NCBI GenBank assembly: GCA_964361075.1
Contig: CAYHZL010000019.1
Location: 1 to 32,870, forward strand
Length of the DNA stretch: 32,870 nucleotides
Direction of reading: 5' to 3'
DNA from: CAYHZL01 sp964361075
GTDB lineage: Bacteria; Bacteroidota; Ignavibacteria; UBA10030; UBA8401
The notes beneath the pieces were generated by a model that saw only the letters and a program-made list of their open reading frames with translations, was not told the DNA's origin and did not search any database. The first letter of the stretch is position 1. Every line of letters starts with the position of its first letter. The translations under genes and the position numbers were made by a program. This document shows, piece by piece, positions 1 through 8,221 of the stretch.

Positions 1-43
1 CAAATATTGTGATGTTAAAATTTTATGCACATCGCAAAAATAA

Positions 44-104
44 AAACCTTGAAGGTTTCGTAATCCCGAAGGGATCCCTTTGTGAATAGTTTTTAGAGAT
101 GCCC
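44..104. repeat. Short palindromes and dispersed repeat end at the window start
   Basis: Two small inverted repeats stand side by side: AAACCTTGAAGGTTT at 44-58 and ATCCC-gaa-GGGAT at 63-75. They are followed by GTTTTTAGAGATG at 89-101. The same 13-mer occurs in reverse complement at 32816-32828, so it is a dispersed repeat. The segment lies downstream of the haem-binding gene that ends at 121. The 63-75 hairpin could help end transcription of that operon, but no clear T-run follows on the minus strand. Confidence 0.5.
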
Positions 105-120
105 TAAAGTGTTTGCATGA

Positions 121-597
121 TCATTTATTTAAAGTGATGTTGTCTTTTGTTTTTTGAATCCAGTCAATGATTAACTCTTTTTCTTCTTTTGTCAACCGTG
201 CATTTTTGTGCATTAATTGGTATTGCGGTAATGGCATTGTACCATCTTTAATTCTGTTTTCAACTCCTTGTAACTTGCTTATCTGTCTTCTTGAAGAATT
301 CGAACCAAACTCGCTGAAATTGATCTTTGCTTTACCATTCTTAATATCCATTGCTAATAACCATGCGACCGGTTGGATATTGGAATACCATGGATAGTTT
401 GTATTGTTGCTATGGCAATCATAACATGCATTTTTTAAAAGAGTATATACATTTTCAGGAACGTTATATGTATTGGAGATGTCTGTTTGCAATACCTGCC
501 CGCTTATATTGCGGACAGGTTGAATAAATTGAATGGCTGTAAATACAACCAATATTACGAACAGTAATGCAAACAATATTTTTTTTATACGGTTCAT
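121..597 (-). CDS. Haem-binding domain protein (CxxCH, PF14376-like), membrane-anchored
   Basis: This 158-residue protein starts with a basic N-terminus and one hydrophobic segment (about residues 6-22), so it is probably anchored in the inner membrane and faces the periplasm. Residues 58-62 read CYDCH, a c-type haem attachment motif. It is followed by the family-typical stretch SNNTNYPWYSNIQPVAWL and, further on, a run containing NFSEF. This matches the haem-binding domain family (PF14376) common in Bacteroidota. Its substrate is unknown; a redox or metal-linked periplasmic role is inferred from context. The start lies 4 nt after the stop of the DUF3347 gene, so the two are probably co-transcribed at the end of the cus locus. 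By eye both genes are more AT-rich than cusCBA. Confidence 0.85.
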   Translation of the reverse strand: MNRIKKILFALLFVILVVFTAIQFIQPVRNISGQVLQTDISNTYNVPENVYTLLKNACYDCHSNNTNYPWYSNIQPVAWLLAMDIKNGKAKINFSEFGSNSSRRQISKLQGVENRIKDGTMPLPQYQLMHKNARLTKEEKELIIDWIQKTKDNITLNK

Positions 598-601
598 AAG
601 A

Positions 602-1300
602 TTATTTCATTTCTTCTTTAACCGAACCGCATGTAAGCATTTTTTTGCCGTAGTATGGATTTTTTATTTCTTTTATTTCGCTTAACCAAATCGCACCCTT
701 TTTATCATTATACATGGGGCAAAAGTCTTTATACAATACCTGTTCACTTCCAAATGCTTTTACTAAATCGTACAAATCTTTGCTGAGCATATCAAAATGT
801 TCGCGCTGATGCTCGATTTTACCGGCATTCTCACTAATATGCTCAGCCTGTTCTCTTGCATCATCTTCCACATCTTCATATAGTTTCATTTGTTCATGAG
901 TTAAAGAAGACTTGTTCAATTTTCCCATGACATCAACTATTTCCTTTCCAGCGGCGGCGGCATCTTTCGTATTGTCGTTCACCAATGCATTTTTTAAGTG
1001 CAGATAGTGTTCTACAATTTTCTTAATTGATGCAGCAGCTTTTGTATCTATAACGCGTAGTGCCGACGTTGTATCTGCTTTTGTTTTAACAACAACTGAT
1101 TCTTTTTTGTTTTGTTCGTGCTTATGTTGGTTGTGATCTTGCATACTTGCCCCCTTGGGGTCAGTCATTGCAATCTTTTCTCCGCCACAGCGTCCTCCGG
1201 CACACGATTTTTCTTTTTTATCTTGACCTGCAAATGCAGATGTGTTTGACGTAGCCAGCACAATAAGTACAAGCAGTGCGAACATGAATATGTTTTTCAT
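602..1300 (-). CDS. DUF3347 domain-containing exported protein
   Basis: The 232-residue protein has a signal peptide (about residues 1-24, ending near AFAG). Next come a small Cys motif (CAGGRCGG) and a His-rich linker (DHNQHKHEQ), both plausible metal ligands. The DUF3347 domain covers about residues 75-228. It is helical at first and ends with the diagnostic FCPMYNDKKGAIWLS and NPYYGKKMLTCG segments. In Bacteroidota this domain is often found fused to, or beside, CusB-type adaptors, which fits its place just downstream of cusA. A strong ribosome site (AAAAGGAGAA) precedes the ATG. The exact biochemical role is not established; copper or silver handling in the periplasm is inferred. Confidence 0.85.
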   Translation of the reverse strand: MKNIFMFALLVLIVLATSNTSAFAGQDKKEKSCAGGRCGGEKIAMTDPKGASMQDHNQHKHEQNKKESVVVKTKADTTSALRVIDTKAAASIKKIVEHYLHLKNALVNDNTKDAAAAGKEIVDVMGKLNKSSLTHEQMKLYEDVEDDAREQAEHISENAGKIEHQREHFDMLSKDLYDLVKAFGSEQVLYKDFCPMYNDKKGAIWLSEIKEIKNPYYGKKMLTCGSVKEEMK

Positions 1301-1366
1301 AATGGTTCTCCTTTTAGTTAGTTGTTGGTTTTATTGTCGTAATTATTGAAACTGTTCCTAATTGTT

Positions 1367-1487
1367 TTTCATCTTTCATCTTTCATCTTTCATCATCCAT
1401 CTTTCATCTTTCATCTTTCATCTTTCATCATCCATCTTTCATCTTACATCATCCAACTTGCCATCTTACATCATCCAACCTGCCATC
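1367..1487. repeat. Heptamer tandem repeat merging into two 22-bp units
   Basis: Positions 1367-1443 are eleven head-to-tail 7-mers in exact register, mostly TTTCATC with two ATCCATC. Positions 1444-1465 and 1466-1487 are two near-identical 22-bp units (TTACATC-ATCCAAC-[TC]TGCCATC). The second 22-bp unit carries the cusA stop codon and last sense codons, so the array reaches into the coding region. The remainder fills the cusA-DUF3347 intergenic space. Short plus-strand ORFs over the array are low-complexity artefacts. Confidence 0.95.
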
Positions 1488-4400
1488 TTCGATTTTTTCA
1501 GTTCACCTTTTTTCAACGCACGTTCTTTCATCCAACTGAAAAGAATCGGCGTAACAATAAGCACATGGATGGTTGATGTAATCAATCCGCCGATCATCGG
1601 TGCGGCGATCGGACGCATCACATCAGAACCAACACCGGTACTCCACATCAACGGCAGCAGACCGATAAGAGCTGTACTCACCGTCATCACTTTGGGACGC
1701 AGACGCAGAACGGCGCCATCCACTGTTGCATCGTAAATATCTTGTGCAGTAATCGGACCATGCTCGCCTTTTTCATGCGCATGTAATTTTTTATCCAACG
1801 CTTCGTGAAGATACACAACCATCACGACGCCGGTTTGCACAGCAACGCCGTACAGCGCAATGAATCCTATCCACACTGCAACCGAGAAATTATATCCTAA
1901 AAAATAAATCAAATACACGCCGCCGATAAGTGCGAAGGGAACAGAGAGCATCACGACGAACGCTTCGGTGAATTCCTTTGTAACAAAATAGAGCATCACA
2001 AAGATGATAAGGAAGACAACGGGCATCACAATTGTGAGCCGTTCTTTTGCACGGATTTGATTTTCCCATTGTCCGCTCCATTGCAATGTATATCCGGTCG
2101 GCAATTGCATCTTGCCGGCAAGAACTTCTTTTGCTTCCGTTACAAAACTTCCCATGTCGCGTCCGCGCACATTCAGAAAGACGATGGAACGCAACTGTGC
2201 ATTTTCGCTCGAGATCATCGGCGGACCGGGAACGATATTGATTTTCGCAAGTTGTCCGAGCGGAATGTAACTGCGGCTTGAAACAGACATCATCACGGAT
2301 TGCGGATTGCTGATTGCGGATTGCCGTTGTTCCGATTGACCCGCGCTCATTCCCTGCATTCCACCGCCGTTACTTTTTTGTGAACTCGTTTTACTGCTGA
2401 CCATTGCATTTTGATTACTGCCTTTTGCAATATTTACCGGCACAAGAAGATTTTTCAGATACTCAACACTCTGCCGATAATCTTTTTGAAACCGTACACG
2501 GATCGGAAACCGCTGCCGTCCTTCAATCACCGTACCGATATTTTCTCCGCCGATTGCTGTTTCAACAATATCCTGTACATCGCCGACATTGATTCCGTAC
2601 CGCGCAACCGCTTCTCTATCAATTGCGATATCAACAAACCGTCCGCTTTGTGTTCTCTCGGCATACAAATCTGCTGCACCACGAACAGTGCGGAGAATTT
2701 GTTCCGCTTGAATCGCAAGACGTTCGAGCGTGTCCAAATTTTTTCCGAAAATTTTCACACCCAAATCTGTTCGCACGCCGGTAGAGAGCATGTTGATGCG
2801 GTTGATGATCGGCTGAGTCCAACCGTTGCGCACGCCGGGAATTTGCAGTTTTGCATCCAACTCTGCAATGATATCATCTTTAGTTATTCCCGGACGCCAT
2901 TCGCTTTTCGGTTTCAATAAAATAATTGTTTCGAGCATGCTCACCGGTGCGGGATCGGTGGATGTTTCTGCTTTTCCCGCCTTGCCAAGCACGTGGTGAA
3001 CTTCCGGTACTGATTTGATGATTGCATCCTGCACCTGCAAAATGCGATTCACTTCTGTGATGGAAGCGGAGGGAAGTGTTACCGGCATAAAAAGTAAACT
3101 TCCTTCATCAAGCGGAGGCATAAATTCGGAACCGATATTCATGACCATTGGAATGGTGATAACAAGCGCAGCAACATTCAATGCGATTGTTGTCTTGCGA
3201 TGTTTCAACACCCAGTGAATGATTGGCGCGTACAGACGATTTAAAACCCGGGTGATCGGGTTTCGTTCCTGACTGCGGAATTTGCCGCGCGTCAGCATCG
3301 TCATCAACATTGGTACAAGTGTGATCGCAATAATTGCTGAACCGGCAAGCACAAAAGTTTTTGTGAATGCAAGCGGACGAAAGAGTTTTCCTTCCTGTCC
3401 TTCAAGCAAAAACACCGGCAGGAACGACACGACCATGATCGCGACAGCAAAGAAAATTGATGGACCAACTTGCTTCGCAGACACGATTGAAATTTCTATG
3501 TAATCTTCTGTGGTCAGCGTTCCTTTTCGTTCCTGCGCTTCTGCCACATTGCGATATGCGTTTTCCACCATCACGATGGATGCATCCACAATAACGCCGA
3601 TGGCAATCGCAATTCCTCCAAGCGACATAATGTTTGATGTAACGCCGCCGAGTTTCATGGCGATGAATGCGATGAGTACCGCGACGGGAATTTCTATAAT
3701 GACGCGAATGACACTTCGCACATGAAGAAGAAAAAGGAATACAACGATACTGACGACGATCGCTTCTTCGATCAGTGCGCTTTTCAATGTATCAACCGCC
3801 GCCATAATCAAACTGCTTCTGTCGTACGAAGTTTTTATTTCCACACCTGCCGGCAGTCCGGGAGAAATTTCCGCAATGCGTTTCTTCACGCGGTCAATCA
3901 CATCTTTTGCATTCTCGCCGTACCGCGCCACAACAATTCCGCCCACAGCTTGTCCTTCGCCGTTCAATTCCAATGAACCGCGTCGGATGTCGCCGCCGAG
4001 TTGAACGCGTCCGATGTTGCGGACATAAATCGGCGTGCCGTTTCCTCCCGTGCCGACAACAATATTTTCAACATCGCGTACCGTTTGAATATATCCTTGT
4101 CCGCGGATAAAATATTCCTGATCTGATATTTCAATAATTTTTCCACCGACATCGTTGTTAGATCGCATTACCGCATTGCGGATATCATTCACAGTAACGC
4201 CGTACGATTTCATTTTGTCGGGATCAATATCAACCTGATACTGTTTTACGAATCCGCCGATTGATGCAACTTCCGCAACGCCTTGCACACCTTGCAAGTT
4301 CAGTTTGATATACCAATCCTGAATCGCGCGCAGTGTTCCGAGATCATATTTTCCTTGAACAGTGTACCAAAACACATGACCAACGCCGGTGCCGTCCGGA

Positions 4401-4789
4401 CCAAGTTGCATTTTCGCTCCTTGCGGTAATGCGGATTGTATTGTAGAAAGTTTTTCAAGCACGCGGCTCCGCGCCCAATATAAATCGGTGCGTTCGTTGA
4501 AGATGATATAAATGAACGACATTCCGAACATTGACTGTGCGCGTATCGCTTCAACTTGCGGCACGCCTTGCAGTGCAGTAACAAGCGGGAATGTGATCTG
4601 GTCTTCGATCAGTTGCGGCGAACGTCCCATCCATTCCGTGAAGACGATAACCTGATTTTCCGACAGATCGGGAATTGCATCGAGCGGCGTTTTACTCACC
4701 GCCCAAATTCCCCAGCCGATGATGATGAGGTAGAACAGAATAATGATGAATCTATTCCGTGCCGAGTAATCAATTATTTTTTCTATCAT
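1466..4789 (-). CDS. cusA: CusA-type heavy-metal efflux RND pump (Cu/Ag)
   Basis: This 1107-residue inner-membrane RND transporter is slightly longer than the usual ~1040. It shows the family layout: N-terminal TM1, a porter domain, central TM segments with the proton-relay motif GGIAIAIGVIVDASIVMVEN (about residues 391-410), a second porter half and a second TM bundle. Methionines at 568, 618 and 667 have exactly the 50/49 spacing of the E. coli CusA metal-binding triad (573, 623, 672), so Cu(I)/Ag(I) is the likely substrate. A low-complexity Gly/Ser/Met/Gln insert sits at about residues 788-838; residues 822-831 are encoded by a 28-bp heptamer repeat. The C-terminal MAGWMM comes from the downstream 22-bp repeat. 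It works with cusB and cusC upstream. Cu/Ag specificity is inference. Confidence 0.95.
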   Translation of the reverse strand: MIEKIIDYSARNRFIIILFYLIIIGWGIWAVSKTPLDAIPDLSENQVIVFTEWMGRSPQLIEDQITFPLVTALQGVPQVEAIRAQSMFGMSFIYIIFNERTDLYWARSRVLEKLSTIQSALPQGAKMQLGPDGTGVGHVFWYTVQGKYDLGTLRAIQDWYIKLNLQGVQGVAEVASIGGFVKQYQVDIDPDKMKSYGVTVNDIRNAVMRSNNDVGGKIIEISDQEYFIRGQGYIQTVRDVENIVVGTGGNGTPIYVRNIGRVQLGGDIRRGSLELNGEGQAVGGIVVARYGENAKDVIDRVKKRIAEISPGLPAGVEIKTSYDRSSLIMAAVDTLKSALIEEAIVVSIVVFLFLLHVRSVIRVIIEIPVAVLIAFIAMKLGGVTSNIMSLGGIAIAIGVIVDASIVMVENAYRNVAEAQERKGTLTTEDYIEISIVSAKQVGPSIFFAVAIMVVSFLPVFLLEGQEGKLFRPLAFTKTFVLAGSAIIAITLVPMLMTMLTRGKFRSQERNPITRVLNRLYAPIIHWVLKHRKTTIALNVAALVITIPMVMNIGSEFMPPLDEGSLLFMPVTLPSASITEVNRILQVQDAIIKSVPEVHHVLGKAGKAETSTDPAPVSMLETIILLKPKSEWRPGITKDDIIAELDAKLQIPGVRNGWTQPIINRINMLSTGVRTDLGVKIFGKNLDTLERLAIQAEQILRTVRGAADLYAERTQSGRFVDIAIDREAVARYGINVGDVQDIVETAIGGENIGTVIEGRQRFPIRVRFQKDYRQSVEYLKNLLVPVNIAKGSNQNAMVSSKTSSQKSNGGGMQGMSAGQSEQRQSAISNPQSVMMSVSSRSYIPLGQLAKINIVPGPPMISSENAQLRSIVFLNVRGRDMGSFVTEAKEVLAGKMQLPTGYTLQWSGQWENQIRAKERLTIVMPVVFLIIFVMLYFVTKEFTEAFVVMLSVPFALIGGVYLIYFLGYNFSVAVWIGFIALYGVAVQTGVVMVVYLHEALDKKLHAHEKGEHGPITAQDIYDATVDGAVLRLRPKVMTVSTALIGLLPLMWSTGVGSDVMRPIAAPMIGGLITSTIHVLIVTPILFSWMKERALKKGELKKSKMAGWMM
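2297..2324. repeat. Four heptamer repeats inside cusA
   Basis: Four consecutive 7-mers (GGATTGC, GGATTGC, TGATTGC, GGATTGC) lie within the cusA reading frame and encode residues of about 822-831 in the Gly/Ser/Met-rich insert. At 28 bp the array is not a multiple of three, so gain or loss of a single unit would shift the frame. Confidence 0.9.
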
Positions 4790-4840
4790 AGTAAACTCTT
4801 TTTAGTTTTATGTTAAAATTCCAATCACCAATTCTCAAAT

Positions 4841-4940
4841 CACCCCCTCTCTTTCTCTCCCCCTGTTAGGGGGAGAGGACATATTCCCTCCACTAAAAGG
4901 GGAGGGACAAAGGGTGGTGTCGTTTTCGCTGAACAGTTAC
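4841..4940. repeat. MITE-like palindromic element, copy A (left end missing)
   Basis: This segment in the cusA-cusB gap has a C-rich arm (CACCCCCTCT at 4841), two internal inverted pairs (CTCCCCCTGTTAGGGGGAG, then CCCTC...GAGGG), a complementary AGGGTGGTG arm, and the terminus CGCTGAACAGTTAC at 4927-4940. Copies B (8605-8746) and C (14457-14656) share the same order of parts. Copy A lacks the left GTAACTACTCAGCG terminus. Confidence 0.85.
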
Positions 4941-4950
4941 TAAAATTTAC

Positions 4951-4985
4951 AACCTGAAGCATGAAACTTGAAACCTAAAACCTAT
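4951..4985. repeat. Degenerate heptamer repeat after the cusB stop
   Basis: Five 7-mers in register (AACCTGA, AGCATGA, AACTTGA, AACCTAA, AACCTAT) end 2 bp from the cusB stop codon at 4988-4990. Their sequence is unrelated to the 1367-1443 array, but the period is the same. Confidence 0.8.
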
Positions 4986-4987
4986 CT

Positions 4988-6556
4988 TTATCTTTCCACA
5001 ATCAGCTTTCCGTGCACCATTCCCATTCCGCAGGCGAAATGAATTTCACCAATTTTCTTCGGCGTAATAGTAATGGTGGTTGTTTTGAACGCCGGAAGTT
5101 TTTTGCGGATGTTCAATTCTTCAAAGACCACTTCACTGGTGCATTCGGAATCTTCCACGCGGTGAAATTGCAATTTTATTTCTTGACCAAGTTTCACATG
5201 TATTACTGCAGGATCATACTTCCCATCGACAGTAATTGTAACCGTGTTTGTTTTTTGCGTTTCAGAAGATTGCATCGTGTGAGCCGAATGGTCTTCTGGC
5301 GCCGAGATGGAGTCCACCTTAGATGTGGACTCCATCTGAGCTGTTCCATGTCCGGCGTGCGGATTTGCCGCGCTTGGCTGCTGTAATGCACTTTCAGAAT
5401 CAATCAAAAATCCGCCGGAGACAGCAATCATTTCTCCTGCTTCCAATCCGCTGACAATTTCATATTCGGAATTTGCAGATTGACCGAGCACGACATCGCG
5501 CGGTTCAAATGTATTCGTCTTCGTTTCAACCCACACAACGGTGCGCTTTCCGGTGAACATAATTGCGCTCGAAGGAACTGTCAAAGTATTTTTTCCTTCC
5601 AAATGCAATTGTGCTTTCACGAACATTTTCGGTTTCAATTTTCCATGCCGGTTGTCGAATTCCGTTCGGGTGCGTACCGTGCGCGTTTCCGGGTTCATTA
5701 CCGGATCAATAAATGTTACTCTGCCGGTAAATTCTTCATCGGGATACGCGTCCGTTTTTATGTGAACGATTTGTCCTTTCTTTACGAACTGTACATCTTT
5801 TTCATACACATCAAGATAAATCCACACTTTCGAAAGATTCGCAAGTTGATACAGCACAGTTCCTTCATCCACATATTGACCGGATTGAACTTGCTTCAAC
5901 ACAACTGTTCCGGATATGGGGGAATTGAACTGCACGGCTGTTTGTACTTTGCGTGTTTGCTCAAGATGACGAATCTGCTCATCCGTCATTCCGTAATTCA
6001 ATCGCAGACGTTCGCGCATTCCATCAATAAGATTTTGCTGATTACCGCTGAGCGCGAGAATGAATTCCTGCTGTGATGTTACCAAGTCGGGACTGTATAG
6101 TTCAACAAGCGGCTGACCTTTCTCGATATAATCGCCGGTGAAGTTGACGTACAATTTTTCAATTCGCCCGCGAAAGCGTGCCGAGAGCGTTGCCTGATAT
6201 GTTTCCGCAACATCCACAATACCGACGACGTCGATCATTTTTGTAAGCGGCATTCGTTCCACTGGCATTGTTGCAACGTTTGCCAGCACGCGCTGTGTGG
6301 GTGAAAGTGAGACATATTTGAGATTTTTTAATTCTTCTTTGCTGATGTCTGTATGTGCGGATTTTTTCACGAGCGCCATTCCGCACACGGGGCAAGCGCC
6401 GGGCTTATCGGAAATAACCGACGGATGCATCGGGCAGGTGTAAACATCTTTTGCTTCTGATGTTGCCGAAGAGTCGGTGTGGTTTTTGTGTTGTTCTTCA
6501 TTCTTACTGCATGATGCAAGAAGAAGTGTTATTGATAATGTGATAATGTATTTCAT
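4988..6556 (-). CDS. cusB: CusB-type periplasmic adaptor with metal-binding and cupredoxin domains
   Basis: The 522-residue protein opens with a lipoprotein-type signal (LLLASC, Cys at about 16). A heavy-metal-binding domain follows at about residues 37-66 (YTCPMHP ... CPVCGMAL), then the membrane-fusion core with barrel-sandwich, helical hairpin and beta-barrel parts to about residue 385. The last ~85 residues resemble a cupredoxin-like domain with Cys and Met candidates (SECTSE; HFACGMGMVHG). It would bridge CusA and the outer-membrane channel CusC and may hand over Cu(I)/Ag(I). Residues of about 407-417, in the His/Ser-rich linker before the cupredoxin domain, are encoded by a perfect 13-bp inverted repeat (5305-5337) related to an intergenic repeat elsewhere in the window. 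The start follows a purine-rich AGAGAG. Confidence 0.93.
   Translation of the reverse strand: MKYIITLSITLLLASCSKNEEQHKNHTDSSATSEAKDVYTCPMHPSVISDKPGACPVCGMALVKKSAHTDISKEELKNLKYVSLSPTQRVLANVATMPVERMPLTKMIDVVGIVDVAETYQATLSARFRGRIEKLYVNFTGDYIEKGQPLVELYSPDLVTSQQEFILALSGNQQNLIDGMRERLRLNYGMTDEQIRHLEQTRKVQTAVQFNSPISGTVVLKQVQSGQYVDEGTVLYQLANLSKVWIYLDVYEKDVQFVKKGQIVHIKTDAYPDEEFTGRVTFIDPVMNPETRTVRTRTEFDNRHGKLKPKMFVKAQLHLEGKNTLTVPSSAIMFTGKRTVVWVETKTNTFEPRDVVLGQSANSEYEIVSGLEAGEMIAVSGGFLIDSESALQQPSAANPHAGHGTAQMESTSKVDSISAPEDHSAHTMQSSETQKTNTVTITVDGKYDPAVIHVKLGQEIKLQFHRVEDSECTSEVVFEELNIRKKLPAFKTTTITITPKKIGEIHFACGMGMVHGKLIVER
5305..5337. repeat. Palindromic repeat inserted in the cusB coding sequence
   Basis: Arms AGATGGAGTCCAC (5305-5317) and GTGGACTCCATCT (5325-5337) are perfectly complementary around a 7-nt loop. 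The same family occurs as a longer intergenic hairpin at 21919-21975. The reading frame stays open through it and encodes part of a linker. Confidence 0.9.
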
Positions 6557-6573
6557 AAAGGACTCTCTCTTTT

Positions 6574-6606
6574 TAAACCTTGCGAAGGTTCTGAACCTTC
6601 ACAAGG
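6574..6606. repeat. Inverted repeat between cusB and cusC
   Basis: An imperfect palindrome of the ACCTTGCGAAGGTTC / GAACCTTCACAAGGT type fills the short gap between the cusC stop (6613) and the cusB start (6556). Its core resembles the AACCTT-AAGGTT palindrome at 44-58. It could attenuate read-through between the two genes, but it lacks a clear T-run. Confidence 0.7.
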
Positions 6607-6612
6607 TCGAAA

Positions 6613-7869
6613 TTAAAAATTCGTTTCAAATTCTTCGCCGACTGCACGTTCAAGATTGTAACGGTGCATTAAATAATCTGCGACTTCCATATAATATTCC
6701 ATTTTGTACATTTGAAGCATTCTGAAACTGTCAATCAGTGAAAGAAAATCTGTTTTGCCTGTTTGATACGCGCTTAATAATGCCTCAAGAGTTTGCTGTG
6801 CATTTGGAATTATTGTTGTGCGGTACCGCTCCGCCTGTTCCCAATGTGCTTTTGCTTTTGTCCATGTATCAATTAATTCAAAGCGCACCATTGTTTCCAT
6901 ATCGGAAACGAGCGCTTCGCTCCGCTGCACTTTGTATTCGTTCTCTTCAATTCTCCCGCCGATTTTTCCGCTCACCCACGGCGCAATGGGAATGCTGATG
7001 CCGAGCATCAATTCCCACGTGTTCGGCAATCCGGTACGCTCTCTGTACAATCCACCGATCATTGCATCAGGAAATCGTTCGCGTTGAGCCATTGCAAGTT
7101 CCGCCGTATTCATTGCAACTTCATTCTTCATTGCGGAAACTTCTTTGCGCTGTGCAACCGCCCGTACAGCAAGTTCTTCTTTGTTGACAGAAAACGGCGA
7201 CAACGTAATGTCCGGAATTCTTCCGATCGGAGTTGTAGGCGGCAATGCACGAAGTGTGTTCAGCATTGCTTGGGGAACGAGCAAATCGTGTTCGAGTGTC
7301 GCACGCTGGTTTTCTAATTTGGAAAGTTCAATTTCCAACCTCAGAATATCCGCCTGCGATGCAAGCCCGACGGAATATTTTGAGCGCACCGAAGCGATCA
7401 TTTGCTTCAGCAGTTCTTGATTCGCACCGTTCACTTCGATGCGCCTCTGTGCGGAATAGATCATCACGTACTGTTTTTTCACATCGGCGATGATCGCGCG
7501 TTCTTCCGCCCCGTACAGATCTTCGGTGAACGCAACATTCGCTTTTGCCGCGCTTTGTGCAAAAGAATTTTTTCCGGGGAAGGGAATCATCTGCGTGATG
7601 GAATATTCACGTTCCATTCCGTACAGCGGATTAACGGAAGTGAAAGAATTATCCATCAAGTTTGCAGAAATCTGCGGCGCTGTCCACATCGTCGCCTGCG
7701 CAATGCGCGCGTGTGCCGCTTGAACCGACGAGCGAGATGCCTTCAGTTTATAATTTGCTTCCTTCACTTCGGCAATCAATTGCGGTAAGAGAAGAGAATC
7801 GGCTTGTTGGGAAAAAAGCTGCGATGATAGTATCACGATACAAAACGAAATTAGGATTTGTTTTTTCAT
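6613..7869 (-). CDS. cusC: TolC-family outer-membrane efflux channel (CusC-like)
   Basis: The 418-residue protein has a clear signal peptide (MKKQILISFCIVILSSQLFS). Two outer-membrane efflux protein repeats follow, rich in long amphipathic helices (for example AKANVAFTEDLYGAEERAI and ELSKLENQRATLEHDLL), as in the TolC family. Its length is typical. It should form the outer-membrane exit duct for the CusBA pump encoded just downstream. It has the best ribosome site of the operon (AAGGAGA, 8 nt before ATG) and is the first of the three structural genes, so transcription of cusCBA probably begins in the repeat-rich region 7870-8221. The metal-pump role is inferred from neighbours. Confidence 0.9.
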   Translation of the reverse strand: MKKQILISFCIVILSSQLFSQQADSLLLPQLIAEVKEANYKLKASRSSVQAAHARIAQATMWTAPQISANLMDNSFTSVNPLYGMEREYSITQMIPFPGKNSFAQSAAKANVAFTEDLYGAEERAIIADVKKQYVMIYSAQRRIEVNGANQELLKQMIASVRSKYSVGLASQADILRLEIELSKLENQRATLEHDLLVPQAMLNTLRALPPTTPIGRIPDITLSPFSVNKEELAVRAVAQRKEVSAMKNEVAMNTAELAMAQRERFPDAMIGGLYRERTGLPNTWELMLGISIPIAPWVSGKIGGRIEENEYKVQRSEALVSDMETMVRFELIDTWTKAKAHWEQAERYRTTIIPNAQQTLEALLSAYQTGKTDFLSLIDSFRMLQMYKMEYYMEVADYLMHRYNLERAVGEEFETNF

Positions 7870-7889
7870 TGCTGTCTCCTTGTTAATTC

Positions 7890-7934
7890 AAAGTAAAAAG
7901 TGAAAAGTGTTTTCGTGAGGTTGCTTTTTACTTT
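7890..7934. repeat. Inverted repeat and heptamer run upstream of cusC
   Basis: AAAGTAAAAAG (7890-7900) is complementary to CTTTTTACTTT (7924-7934). The left side continues as three 7-nt units (AAGTAAA, AAGTGAA, AAGTGTT). The segment sits within the cusC leader region and could fold in the mRNA. Confidence 0.6.
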
Positions 7935-8221
7935 TTGAATTTTGATTTATTATCTGAAGTTACGCAAAGTTCAACTTTTATGAGAAAAAAGAACGATTTA
8001 AAGAATAATAGAATACGGATAACGCTGATTTTGACAGATTTTCACGGATTTAAATCTGTGTACATCAGTTTAATCTGTGTCATCAGTGGTCTATTTTGTG
8101 TTTTGCGTAACATCAGTTCGATCATAATTTCTCCAAAGCAACATGAAACAATACGGCGCAGTACGTCGCCGAATTATCGTTTGTGGCGCTGTACACCATC
8201 ACGGCGCCACGAAGGAGAATC
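7935..8221. repeat. Gene-free stretch of dispersed repeats upstream of cusC
   Basis: No convincing gene is seen here. About 8010-8090 is an A/T-rich repeat built from variants of ACGGAT / ATCTGTG / ATCAGTTTAATCTGTG, a dispersed type I recall from Bacteroidota genomes. About 8150-8215 holds GC-rich palindromes (GGCGCAGTACGTCGCC; GTGGCGC...GCGCCAC). A 96-codon plus-strand ORF across it has no protein-like character. The cusCBA promoter must lie in or beside this region, but I could not identify it. Confidence 0.6.

Noticed and set aside
1346..1736. Plus-strand ORFs over the TTTCATC repeat (76 and 124 codons)
   Set aside because: Low-complexity Phe/His/Ser translations of the tandem repeat, antisense to the cusA 3' end; no protein family character.
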